Source: Desulfamplus sp. | Lineage (GTDB): Bacteria; Desulfobacterota; Desulfobacteria; Desulfobacterales; Desulfobacteraceae | DNA length: 15,523 nt | Direction: 5' to 3' | NCBI GenBank assembly: GCA_015231395.1 | Contig: JADGBP010000009.1 | Span: 1-15,523 of the forward strand | Part shown: in pieces, positions 1 to 6,696 of the stretch | Layout of the letters: the number at the start of each line of letters is the position of its first letter | Position numbering within the stretch: the first letter of the stretch is position 1 | The notes under the pieces: generated by a model | The model's input: the letters and a program-made list of their open reading frames with translations, nothing else | Told to the model about the DNA's origin: nothing | The model's database searches: none | Position numbers and translations under genes: made by a program

Positions 1-1266
1 GCTTAATGCCTGTTGAATATCTTTTTCCATTGCCCTGTGCGTAATCATGACAATTGGAACCGGTCCATTATGCCGCCTTCCCTTCTGATGAACAGATTGG
101 ATACTTATACCCCTGTTGCCCAGAATGCCTGTAATGTTTGATAGAACTCCAGGACGATCTGCTGCTTCAAGCCTGATATAGCAGGAGGTGCTTATTCCGG
201 TGACAGGCAAAATAGGAATTTTTTTGATGTTATGTTTTGGACTGCCGAGAATAGGCACTCTTGTGTTGTTTCCGGTTCTGCTTCCCGTTTGACTTCCGAG
301 CATGATATTTCTGACAATATCTGCAATATCACTGACTATCGCACTTGCTGTGGGCATCATGCCGGCTCCAGCACCATACAGCATGGTCTGTCCTGTTGCA
401 TCTGCGTTAATGGTGACTGCGTTCATGGAGCCATTAACATGGGCAAGGGGGTGAGCAGTTGGAATCATTGCCGGATGAACGCGTGCTTCCACTGTATCTG
501 TATAGTTTTTGCTGATTGCAAGCAGCTTTATGGTATAACCAAATTCTCTTGCAAATTCGATATCCATGGGAGTAATTTTGCTGATTCCCTCAACATGAAT
601 ATCCTCAAGATTAATCTCCATTCCATAGGCAAGGGCAGTAAGGATTGCAAGTTTATGTGCAGAATCGTGTCCTTCAACATCTAAAAAAGGATCTGCCTCT
701 GCATAACCCTTAGCTTGAGCCTCTTTCAAAGCTGTATCAAACGAGCATCCTTCCCGAGAAATTTTGGTGAGAATGTAGTTGCAGGTACCATTGAGAATGC
801 CGGTAATGGAATCAATACGGTTGGCAACAAGTGACTCGCGGATGCTCTTTATCACCGGCATGCATCCTCCCACACTGGCTTCAAAAGCAAGATCTACCCC
901 ATGTTTGACAGCTGTTTCAATAATAGTGCTGCCAAATGAAGCGATCAGTGCCTTGTTGGCAGTTACCACATGTTTGCCATTTTCCAGTGCCTTGATGACA
1001 AAATCTTTTGCAATGTTTTTACCTCCAATCAGCTCCACAATAATGTCAACGTCAGGATCGTTTATAACCCTGTTGGCATCTGAAATAAAAACCCCTTCTT
1101 TAAACGCAATGCCCCTGTCAGTTTGGGTGTCAAGGTCTGCAACGTACTTTAAATTTAATGGAATACCTATTCTTGATTCAAGCAGTGACCGCTTTTCCAT
1201 GAGGAGCCTTGCCACCCCTGTTCCCACAACTCCGCATCCCAGAATGCCTATGTTGATCTGTTTCAT
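1..1266 (-). CDS. hom: Homoserine dehydrogenase with C-terminal ACT domain (3' end cut by window edge)
   Basis: NAD(P)-dependent reduction of aspartate semialdehyde to homoserine, the branch-point step to threonine and methionine, in the cytoplasm. 422 codons are visible and the reading frame is still open at base 1; family length (about 430-440 residues) suggests only a few C-terminal residues are missing. The N-terminus has a Rossmann motif (GILGCGVVGTG, residues 7-17). A conserved substrate/catalytic stretch follows (EASVGGCMPVIKSIRES, then GILNGTCNYIL), and then ADPFLDVEGHDSAHKLAIL near residue 190. A regulatory ACT domain starts near residue 350 (RLEAADRPGVLSNITGILG), which in this family usually means feedback control by threonine. 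The ATG at 1266 is preceded by AGAGGA with 8 nt spacing, a good ribosome site. It is divergent from purM. The family call is firm; threonine inhibition is inferred from the domain. Confidence 0.96.
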   Translation of the reverse strand, partial: MKQINIGILGCGVVGTGVARLLMEKRSLLESRIGIPLNLKYVADLDTQTDRGIAFKEGVFISDANRVINDPDVDIIVELIGGKNIAKDFVIKALENGKHVVTANKALIASFGSTIIETAVKHGVDLAFEASVGGCMPVIKSIRESLVANRIDSITGILNGTCNYILTKISREGCSFDTALKEAQAKGYAEADPFLDVEGHDSAHKLAILTALAYGMEINLEDIHVEGISKITPMDIEFAREFGYTIKLLAISKNYTDTVEARVHPAMIPTAHPLAHVNGSMNAVTINADATGQTMLYGAGAGMMPTASAIVSDIADIVRNIMLGSQTGSRTGNNTRVPILGSPKHNIKKIPILPVTGISTSCYIRLEAADRPGVLSNITGILGNRGISIQSVHQKGRRHNGPVPIVMITHRAMEKDIQQALS

Positions 1267-1283
1267 CTTAAAAATCCTCTGAT

Positions 1284-1325
1284 TGCTTGAATACTCTTAA
1301 CCACTGCCTGAATATTCTCAACTAT
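1284..1325. repeat. Two-copy 21-bp tandem repeat upstream of hom
   Basis: Adjacent units at 1284-1304 and 1305-1325 match at 16 of 21 positions, and all five differences are C/T exchanges. Consensus begins TGCYTGAATAYTCT. It lies in the 5' leader or promoter zone of hom and directly abuts the next repeat array. Confidence 0.75.
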
Positions 1326-1414
1326 TGATCGTTAAATGTTGATCTTAATTGATCGTTAATGTTGATCCTAATTGATCGTTATGTTGATCCTGATTAATCG
1401 TTATGTTGATCCTG
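1324..1414. repeat. Four-copy 22-24-bp tandem repeat with seven GATC sites
   Basis: Units at 1324-1347, 1348-1370, 1371-1392 and 1393-1414 share the pattern ATTGATCGTTA(n)TGTTGATCCT. The A run after GTT shortens from 3 to 2 to 1 to 1, giving unit lengths 24, 23, 22 and 22. Each of the first three units has two GATC sites and the last has one. It is non-coding, so unit length is not held to multiples of three, unlike the intragenic arrays of this window. Confidence 0.85.
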
Positions 1415-1460
1415 ATGTTAATTCAAAATTAGAGTTTAAATACAATATCAATTAAGTGAT

Positions 1461-1485
1461 GTCAAAAAGGTTTTGACTTTTTGAC
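1461..1485. promoter_or_regulatory. Perfect 9-bp inverted repeat upstream of purM (candidate operator or leader hairpin)
   Basis: GTCAAAAAG (1461-1469) and CTTTTTGAC (1477-1485) flank a 7-nt gap. A third half-site, TTTTGAC at 1471-1477, makes an alternative inverted repeat with 1461-1467. The element overlaps the proposed -35 box of purM and lies 65 bp before its start. A repressor site or an mRNA hairpin are both possible; the sequence alone does not decide. Confidence 0.45.
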
Positions 1486-1549
1486 CTAATAAGTTTACTG
1501 TTTTCCACTTAAATTTAAAATTTATGATTGCAATAATGAGGAGTTTTTA

Positions 1550-2593
1550 ATGGCTAAATCGTTGACATATGCTGATGCTGGTGTGGATATCAGCAAGGCA
1601 AATGATCTTGTTCATATCATCAAGCAGCTTGCCAAAACAACGCCTCGATCCGGCGTAATGGGAGAAATTGGTGGGTTTGGCGGCCTTTTTTCGTTGAATC
1701 TTTCCCACTATTCTAATCCTGTGCTGGTCAGTTCCACAGACGGCGTCGGAACAAAGCTAAAAATTGCTTTTGCAATGGAAAAGCATGATACTATTGGTAT
1801 TGATCTGGTTGCCATGTGCGTAAATGATATTGTGGTTCAGGGTGCAAAGCCGCTCTTTTTTCTTGATTACCTTGCTATGGGGAAATTAAATAACGAAGTA
1901 GCTGCAAAGATTATTGAAGGGATTGTCAAAGGGTGCTGTGATGCCCAGTGTGCCCTTATTGGCGGTGAGACTGCTGAAATGCCCGGCATATACAATGAAG
2001 GGGAGTATGATATTTCCGGATTTACCGTTGGTATTGTTGACAACTCTAAAATAATAGATGGTTCGGGAATAAGAAATGGACATAAACTGATAGGGCTTGC
2101 TTCCAGCGGTGTTCACAGCAACGGGTTCTCTCTTGTGCGAAAAATCTGCTTTGAGAAATGCGGCTACACTGTGGAAACACATATCCCTGAGTTTGGAAAG
2201 ACTCTTGGTGAAGAGTTGATTACGCCGACCAGAATTTATACCCAGACTCTGCTTGGGCTTATCAGGGATCTTCCGGTTCATGGGCTTGCCCATATTACAG
2301 GCGGCGGCATTGATGAAAACATCATCAGGGTTATTCCTGATGCCTGCAAGGTTCTGATAAATAAAGGTAGTTGGGAAATACCGCCGATTTTCAGATTTCT
2401 CCAAGATGCAGGTGGTGTGGAAGATAACGAGATGCATCGTACCTTTAACAATGGTATTGGTATGATTGCCGTTGTTCCGGAAACATCAGCCCAAGATTTC
2501 ATGGATAGACTCAATGCCATGGAAGAGAAAGCCTATATTATTGGTGAAATAGCTTCCAGAACAGAGTCTGACTCCCAAGTGGAGTGGGTGTGA
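1550..2593 (+). CDS. purM: Phosphoribosylformylglycinamidine cyclo-ligase (AIR synthase)
   Basis: Catalyses ATP-dependent ring closure of FGAM to aminoimidazole ribotide, the fifth step of de novo purine synthesis, in the cytoplasm. The 347 residues match the normal family length. Family motifs are present in order: SLTYADAGVDI at the N-terminus, the nucleotide-binding SSTDGVGTKLKIA (residues 61-73), DLVAMCVNDIVVQGAKPLFFLDY, IGGETAEMPGIY, SSGVHSNGFSLVRK, AHITGGGIDENI and FNNGIGM near the C-terminus. The ATG at 1550 has TGAGGAG 6-7 nt upstream, a strong ribosome site. It is the only purine gene in view, so it is not in a visible pur operon. No repeat insertion is seen in this gene. Antisense open frames across it are shadows. 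Confidence 0.97.
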   Translation: MAKSLTYADAGVDISKANDLVHIIKQLAKTTPRSGVMGEIGGFGGLFSLNLSHYSNPVLVSSTDGVGTKLKIAFAMEKHDTIGIDLVAMCVNDIVVQGAKPLFFLDYLAMGKLNNEVAAKIIEGIVKGCCDAQCALIGGETAEMPGIYNEGEYDISGFTVGIVDNSKIIDGSGIRNGHKLIGLASSGVHSNGFSLVRKICFEKCGYTVETHIPEFGKTLGEELITPTRIYTQTLLGLIRDLPVHGLAHITGGGIDENIIRVIPDACKVLINKGSWEIPPIFRFLQDAGGVEDNEMHRTFNNGIGMIAVVPETSAQDFMDRLNAMEEKAYIIGEIASRTESDSQVEWV

Positions 2594-2754
2594 TAGATCA
2601 TAGCGGAGAGATTTCGCTCACATGGATGATGATTCAGCAACTCCTAAATTTTGACTCAACGCTCCATATCTGTCCAACCCTGTCTGTTCGATACAATAAT
2701 AATGTATCGCCACATCATTATATCGCTTCAGCAACTCTTTGTAAGATTTGAACA
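2594..2754. other. purM-tsaD intergenic spacer with small inverted repeats
   Basis: This 161-bp spacer has a weak 6-bp hairpin just after purM (AGCGGA near 2602, partner ending near 2618). A clearer inverted repeat, CGATACA (2689-2695) with TGTATCG (2703-2709) around a 7-nt A/T loop, lies 45 bp before tsaD. Neither is followed by a T run, so neither is a typical intrinsic terminator. No ORF or clear promoter is seen. Confidence 0.4.
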
Positions 2755-3927
2755 ATGATTATACTTGGCATTGAATCTTCATGTGATGAAACAGCCGCTG
2801 CAGTAGTTGACGATGGAAAAACTATTCTCTCTTCTATAGTGGCATCACAGGTGGATGTGCATCATAAGTATGGTGGTGTTGTTCCTGAGCTTGCTTCCAG
2901 AATGCATATTGAGTCTATCATTCCGGTTGTTATGGATGCTATTGAGTCAGCCGGCATAACCATTGAACAGATTGAAGGTGTGGCTGTAACAAGAGGTCCG
3001 GGATTAATTGGTGCCCTGTTGGTGGGGTTTTCTTTTGCCAAAGCATTTGCATGGGCAAGGGCAATTCCTTGGACAGGAGTTAATCACTTAGAAGGTCATA
3101 TCTATTCAGTTCTGCTTACAGACGATCCTCCACAGTTTCCCTTTGTTATTCTATTAGCTTCCGGTGGTCATACAAATCTCTATAATGTGACATCGCCCGA
3201 TAAGTTTGAGCTTCTGGGACAAACTCGTGATGATGCTGCTGGTGAAGCATTTGATAAGGTAGCAAAAATGCTGGGTCTTGGTTATCCGGGTGGTGCGGTT
3301 ATTGAGAAACTTGCCCAAAAAGGTAACCATTCTGCTATCTCTTTTCCAAAAGCTTTTCTTGAAAAAAACAGCCTTGATTTTAGTTTTAGTGGTGTAAAAT
3401 CTGCTGTGGCTCGATATATCCATGAGCATTGCGGTTCTGATGCAGTCAAGAATTGGAAATCAGTAGATTTTAATGAAAATATGGCTGCTGACATAGCAGC
3501 TTCCTTCCAAGATTCTGTCATAGAAGTACTTTCGCAAAAACTTATCCGTGCGGCTCTTGACAAGGGAGTTCAGCATATAGCCGTGGCAGGCGGTGTAGCT
3601 GCAAATTCTGCTTTGAAAAAGAAACTCCTTTCATATATCAGCTCATCAGGTTCTACAGGAGCTTCAGGCAAAGCAGGATTTTCAGGAGCAGGAGTAGCAC
3701 AATCTTCAGCAGTAATAGCAGGATCTTCAGGAGCAGCACAATCTTCAGCAGTAATAGCAGGATCTTCAGGTAAGGGTGTTGGTGCCGGAAATTTAAAGCT
3801 TCATATCCCTCCTACTGCCCTTTGTGGTGACAATGCCGCCATGATTGCTGCAAGAGGCTACAGGCTTATTAAAGAGGGGAGGTTATGTCATATAGAACAT
3901 GATGTCTTTTCCCGCACAAAAAATTGA
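2755..3927 (+). CDS. tsaD: tRNA N6-threonylcarbamoyladenosine transferase TsaD with internal repeat insertion
   Basis: Transfers the threonylcarbamoyl group to A37 of ANN-decoding tRNAs with TsaB and TsaE (t6A synthesis, usually essential), in the cytoplasm. The N-terminal ILGIESSCDET, GGVVPELASR, VTRGPGLIGALLVG, the metal-binding HLEGH (H111, H115), ASGGHTNL, GEAFDKVAKMLGLGYPGG, FSFSGVKSA, AVAGGVAANSALKKKL and CGDNAAMIAARG are all present. The protein has 390 residues, against about 335-345 usually. The excess is a Gly/Ser/Ala-rich stretch of about 60 residues between KKKL and PPTALCGDN, where E. coli-type enzymes have roughly 15. It contains a 39-bp in-frame tandem duplication. The reading frame is intact and all active-site motifs survive, so the protein is probably functional. 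The ATG at 2755 has only a weak ribosome site (TAAGA); the start is supported by the conserved N-terminus. Confidence 0.96.
   Translation: MIILGIESSCDETAAAVVDDGKTILSSIVASQVDVHHKYGGVVPELASRMHIESIIPVVMDAIESAGITIEQIEGVAVTRGPGLIGALLVGFSFAKAFAWARAIPWTGVNHLEGHIYSVLLTDDPPQFPFVILLASGGHTNLYNVTSPDKFELLGQTRDDAAGEAFDKVAKMLGLGYPGGAVIEKLAQKGNHSAISFPKAFLEKNSLDFSFSGVKSAVARYIHEHCGSDAVKNWKSVDFNENMAADIAASFQDSVIEVLSQKLIRAALDKGVQHIAVAGGVAANSALKKKLLSYISSSGSTGASGKAGFSGAGVAQSSAVIAGSSGAAQSSAVIAGSSGKGVGAGNLKLHIPPTALCGDNAAMIAARGYRLIKEGRLCHIEHDVFSRTKN
3697..3770 (+). repeat. 39-bp in-frame tandem duplication inside tsaD
   Basis: A unit at 3697-3735 is followed by a 35-bp identical copy at 3736-3770. The period of 39 bp (13 codons) encodes AQSSAVIAGSSGA twice (residues about 315-339). 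A decayed related segment (GCAGGATTTTCAGGAGCA near 3673-3690) precedes it. Exact identity of the copies suggests a recent duplication. Confidence 0.92.
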
Positions 3928-4252
3928 ATGAAATGTTGTGCACATGCTATATATAATCCCTTTAAATTCTTGCAATAACCAACCTCACCTTCTCCATTTT
4001 TTGATTCTTCTTATCCACAGCACCGACCAGTTTGCCCTTTTAAAGGGGGTAAATCAACTGTCCCTCCTCATGCTGGCTGTAACTCAATTGTCCCACCCAT
4101 GGCTGTAACTCACAAAATGCATTGGTATCCAACATTACGGCTGTAGCCCACAAAACGTATTGGTGTTTCAAATTGTTTTTTTGCCTTTTAAAAAGTTATA
4201 TGATATTGCTTGCCAACTTTTTGAATTATGAATTTGGAGGCATATATATCTG
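3928..4252. other. 325-bp non-coding region before the glycan cassette, with degenerate repeats
   Basis: No credible gene is seen. The stretch contains decayed tandem repeats built around GGCTGTAACTCA, at 4075, 4101 and 4139 (spacings 26 and 38 bp). The last two copies extend to a shared CACAAAAYGYATTGGT block, and an AACTGTCCC/AATTGTCCC pair lies at about 4056 and 4086. CCCTTTTAAAGGG at 4035-4047 is a short palindrome. This region should hold the promoter of the downstream operon; a T-rich, A/T-rich zone at 4171-4210 is the likeliest place but no good -35/-10 pair stands out. GGAGG at 4236-4240 serves the next gene. Confidence 0.5.
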
Positions 4253-5377
4253 ATGTTTGACCATGAAATAATATATCCAAAAGAAATTATTCTTGAGATC
4301 ACAAATCTGTGTAATCTTAAATGCAGGTATTGCCACTTTCATGGAGAAGATGCAAAAATCAGAAGAAAGCTTGGATTTATGCCTTCTGAAATATGGAAAA
4401 AACTTTTGAATGAAATTAAAAAATGGAATAGACCATGCACAATTTTAACACATGGTGCAGGTGAACCATTACTATATCCGCATCTCAAAGACCTTCTCAC
4501 CCAAGCGAAAGAAATTCCTGAACTTTGTGTGGGTTTTATGACCAACGGAATGCTTCTGACCCCTGATATTTCAAGAATGCTTATTGAACTTAAGGTTAAT
4601 AGCATTGCACTTAGTATTGACGGAGTTATCCCTGAAACTCATGACCATTTCCGAAAGAATGCGGATTTGAAGCTTATTGAGAGTAATCTTCAGTATCTCA
4701 TAGCTGAAAAAAAGAGGTCTGAATCTGTTTTTCCTATGCTCACATTTAATATGGTTGGATACCCTGATATTCTGGATCAGGCAAATGACTATGTTCAAAA
4801 GTGGCTACCTCATGCAGATTCAGTAATGGTGTCTAAATTCAGACCTGTGGGATCAAGAAAACTTTGGGACAATACCACATCTAAGCCCACTTTTGATGCA
4901 AACTCTAATGTATCCTCTGAGCACACATTTAATCTAACCTCTGATACCACTTCTAAGTTAGCCTCTGATACCACTTCTAAGTTAGCCTCTGATACCACTT
5001 CTAATTTTACCTCTGATACCACCTTCAATTCCTCCCCGTTTTTTACAGCACCACTTTTTGTAGCGTGTCCCCTTCTTTATAATCAGACAGTGATATCCAT
5101 TGATGGAATTGTCGGTCTTTGCTGTGAAGATATCAATCTTGACGTACCTGTTGGAAATGTTTTGAATGATGACTTGCTGACACTATACAATAACAATCCA
5201 ATACTTAAAGGCTACCGAAGTGCCCATGAAAAACAGGAAATAGAAAAATTGACTCTCTGTTCAGACTGTCATGTATGGGGAGGGCACATCAATATTGAAA
5301 CATATGAAATGCGGATAGCTGATATGAGTGTTGTTTGTCAGGCTTCACCATCAGGAAAGGTATATAGAAAAATATGA
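4253..5377 (+). CDS. Radical SAM protein with SPASM-type C-terminal cysteine domain
   Basis: A radical SAM enzyme that would cleave S-adenosylmethionine with a [4Fe-4S] cluster. The cluster motif CNLKCRYC (C20, C24, C27) follows the typical ILEITNLCN strand. HGAGEPLLYP matches the GGE-like SAM-binding motif, and MTNGMLL and LSIDG are further family landmarks. The C-terminal half has CPLLYNQTVISIDGIVGLCCED, VGNVL and LCSDCH, the layout of a SPASM auxiliary-cluster domain. Seven 24-bp repeats (residues about 205-260) sit just before that domain. The ATG at 4253 has GGAGG 12 nt upstream, a slightly long spacing. It is the first gene of five; its stop overlaps the next start (ATGA). The substrate cannot be told from sequence; context suggests a sugar, lipid or peptide attached to a glycan. 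Confidence 0.85.
   Translation: MFDHEIIYPKEIILEITNLCNLKCRYCHFHGEDAKIRRKLGFMPSEIWKKLLNEIKKWNRPCTILTHGAGEPLLYPHLKDLLTQAKEIPELCVGFMTNGMLLTPDISRMLIELKVNSIALSIDGVIPETHDHFRKNADLKLIESNLQYLIAEKKRSESVFPMLTFNMVGYPDILDQANDYVQKWLPHADSVMVSKFRPVGSRKLWDNTTSKPTFDANSNVSSEHTFNLTSDTTSKLASDTTSKLASDTTSNFTSDTTFNSSPFFTAPLFVACPLLYNQTVISIDGIVGLCCEDINLDVPVGNVLNDDLLTLYNNNPILKGYRSAHEKQEIEKLTLCSDCHVWGGHINIETYEMRIADMSVVCQASPSGKVYRKI
4865..5032 (+). repeat. Seven in-frame 24-bp tandem repeats in the radical SAM gene
   Basis: Units start at 4865, 4889, 4913, 4937, 4961, 4985 and 5009. The central units (4937-5008) are nearly identical and encode an 8-residue unit of the form (T/A)SDTTSKL. The first three are increasingly diverged, and the last carries a few changes. 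The gradient suggests an old array whose centre was recently re-amplified. The segment is Ser/Thr/Asp-rich and likely a disordered loop between the radical SAM core and the SPASM domain. Confidence 0.93.
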
Positions 5378-6696
5378 GTTACTCAAACACTGTGAGTTAC
5401 AACACTATGAATTGCAGAGAAAATCTTGCAAGTTTAAAAACATTGGATGTTATATGGTGTTGCGGGCATCCACCCGATATTACAGAATCTGTATTCTCCT
5501 ATGATTATTGCAGAAAAACAAGCCGGCAGCTTTGTGAATCAAAGTTGAATGTCCTGTCATGGCATGATCTTGATTTTGGTTTTGCTTGTAGTGCTGATGA
5601 AAAAGCACGCTTTTTTTTACATTATAAAGAATTAGGTGCAGATTGTCTGATGATAGTTTCAAATCCGGAAATTGTAATCAGTCCTGCTGCTGTCAAAAAA
5701 ATGATGCAGACTTTAGAGAACGGAGTTGCAGTTATTCTTCCTGTTTTCAATGAAACCTCTAACTCGTCTCAATCTGCTAATATGCCCTGGATATATTTCA
5801 ATCTATCCACATATCTTGAAGTTTCGGAATTTATGGCAGACATTAACAAGTCTGTTATGCTAAATGGAATAGAAACCTGTGGGACAGAGATTACCCCTGA
5901 AAATATAGATTGTTCATGTGTCTTGATTCAAAAAGAGTTTGTGGAAAATTTTATATCATTTATAGAACACGGAATATCTCTTCAAGACGCTTTAACATCT
6001 TTTATATCTTACCTTGTATCCCGTAAACTTTGTGTTATTGAGACCAGTGCTCTGCTTCACTCATTCAGTGGCAGCTATTATGGCGGAAAACGCATAGATC
6101 TTGCAGACCTTGTTCCTGATCTGGCTGAAAATATTCTTGATGTCGGGTGTGCCAGCGGTGGATTTGGTGAACTGATGAAAACCAGACGCTCTGATATTCA
6201 TATTACAGGCGTTGAAATGAACAGTATTCTGGCTGAAAACGCATCTCGTCATTATGATCAAATCCATAACAATAAAATTGAAGATATCCATTTCAAGACA
6301 ACATTTGATCATATTAATTGCGGAGATATTATTGAGCATCTTGATGATCCATGGCAGATGCTCAAATTATTTTACATTTTGCTCAAAAAAGGCGGGTCAC
6401 TTGTTATAAGTATTCCAAATGCAGGGCACTGGACTATTGTAAAAGACCTGGCAGCAGGCAGATTTGAATATATTCCTGGTGGCTTGCTTTGTCTGACACA
6501 CATAAGATGGTTTACTGAAAAGAGCATAAAAGAAGCTCTTCAGGAGGCAGGATTTGATATTGAGTTGTTTCATCAAGGGCAGATACCTCCCACGCCATGC
6601 GGAGAAAGATTTATTGAATTACTTTGTGACAATAATATGGGAGATCGCACCTCCCTTTTAACCAATGCTTTTACCATAAGGGCTTGGAAACGATGA
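5374..6696 (+). CDS. Two-domain protein: N-terminal glycosyltransferase-like region plus class I SAM methyltransferase
   Basis: The C-terminal half (from about residue 245) is a class I methyltransferase. It has motif I ILDVGCASGGFGELMK (about 254-269), the acidic TGVEMN, an INCGDIIEHLDDPW motif, GGSLVISIPN, and the GGLLCLTHIRWFT segment seen in methyltransferases of surface-glycan clusters. The N-terminal half (about 240 residues) is not clearly recognised. The pattern DCLMIVSNPEIVIS followed by CSCVLIQKEFVENF resembles a degenerate family 2 glycosyltransferase, without a convincing DXD, so this is tentative. The start ATG at 5374 overlaps the upstream stop by four bases, pointing to translational coupling. 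The first codons contain a short duplication (SYSNTV then SYNTM, 5377-5409). A later ATG at 5407 lacks a ribosome site. Target of methylation is unknown; a sugar is the best guess from context. Confidence 0.82.
   Translation: MSYSNTVSYNTMNCRENLASLKTLDVIWCCGHPPDITESVFSYDYCRKTSRQLCESKLNVLSWHDLDFGFACSADEKARFFLHYKELGADCLMIVSNPEIVISPAAVKKMMQTLENGVAVILPVFNETSNSSQSANMPWIYFNLSTYLEVSEFMADINKSVMLNGIETCGTEITPENIDCSCVLIQKEFVENFISFIEHGISLQDALTSFISYLVSRKLCVIETSALLHSFSGSYYGGKRIDLADLVPDLAENILDVGCASGGFGELMKTRRSDIHITGVEMNSILAENASRHYDQIHNNKIEDIHFKTTFDHINCGDIIEHLDDPWQMLKLFYILLKKGGSLVISIPNAGHWTIVKDLAAGRFEYIPGGLLCLTHIRWFTEKSIKEALQEAGFDIELFHQGQIPPTPCGERFIELLCDNNMGDRTSLLTNAFTIRAWKR

Larger units (their letters stand above)
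1267..1549. promoter_or_regulatory. Divergent hom/purM intergenic region
   Basis: This 283-bp spacer must contain the promoters of both divergent genes. It holds, from left to right, a two-copy 21-bp tandem repeat, a four-copy 22-24-bp tandem repeat rich in GATC, and an inverted repeat at 1461-1485. A possible purM promoter is TTGACT (1473-1478), a 17-bp gap, then TACTGT (1496-1501). Its -35 box lies inside the inverted repeat, which would suit an operator. I see no convincing hom promoter. No small ORF with a ribosome site is visible. The promoter is a motif match only. Confidence 0.5.

Noticed and set aside
232..1282. Two plus-strand open frames (232-684 and 779-1282)
   Set aside because: They lie antisense to the clearly conserved homoserine dehydrogenase and show no family motif or ribosome site.
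1324..1414. Possible CRISPR array
   Set aside because: The 22-24-bp units are directly adjacent, with no unique spacers and no cas genes nearby.
3928..4252. Remnant of an insertion sequence in the large gap
   Set aside because: Only degenerate short repeats are present; no terminal inverted repeats or transposase fragment could be found.
4810..5028. Minus-strand open frame with a VVSEANLE-like periodic protein
   Set aside because: It is the reverse reading of the 24-bp array. Repeats with periods divisible by three stay open in several frames, so periodicity here is not evidence of a gene.
6684..6692. TTG start for the GT2 gene
   Set aside because: The ATG at 6693 overlaps the previous stop as ATGA, matching the junction at 5374, and gives the usual short GT2 N-terminus.
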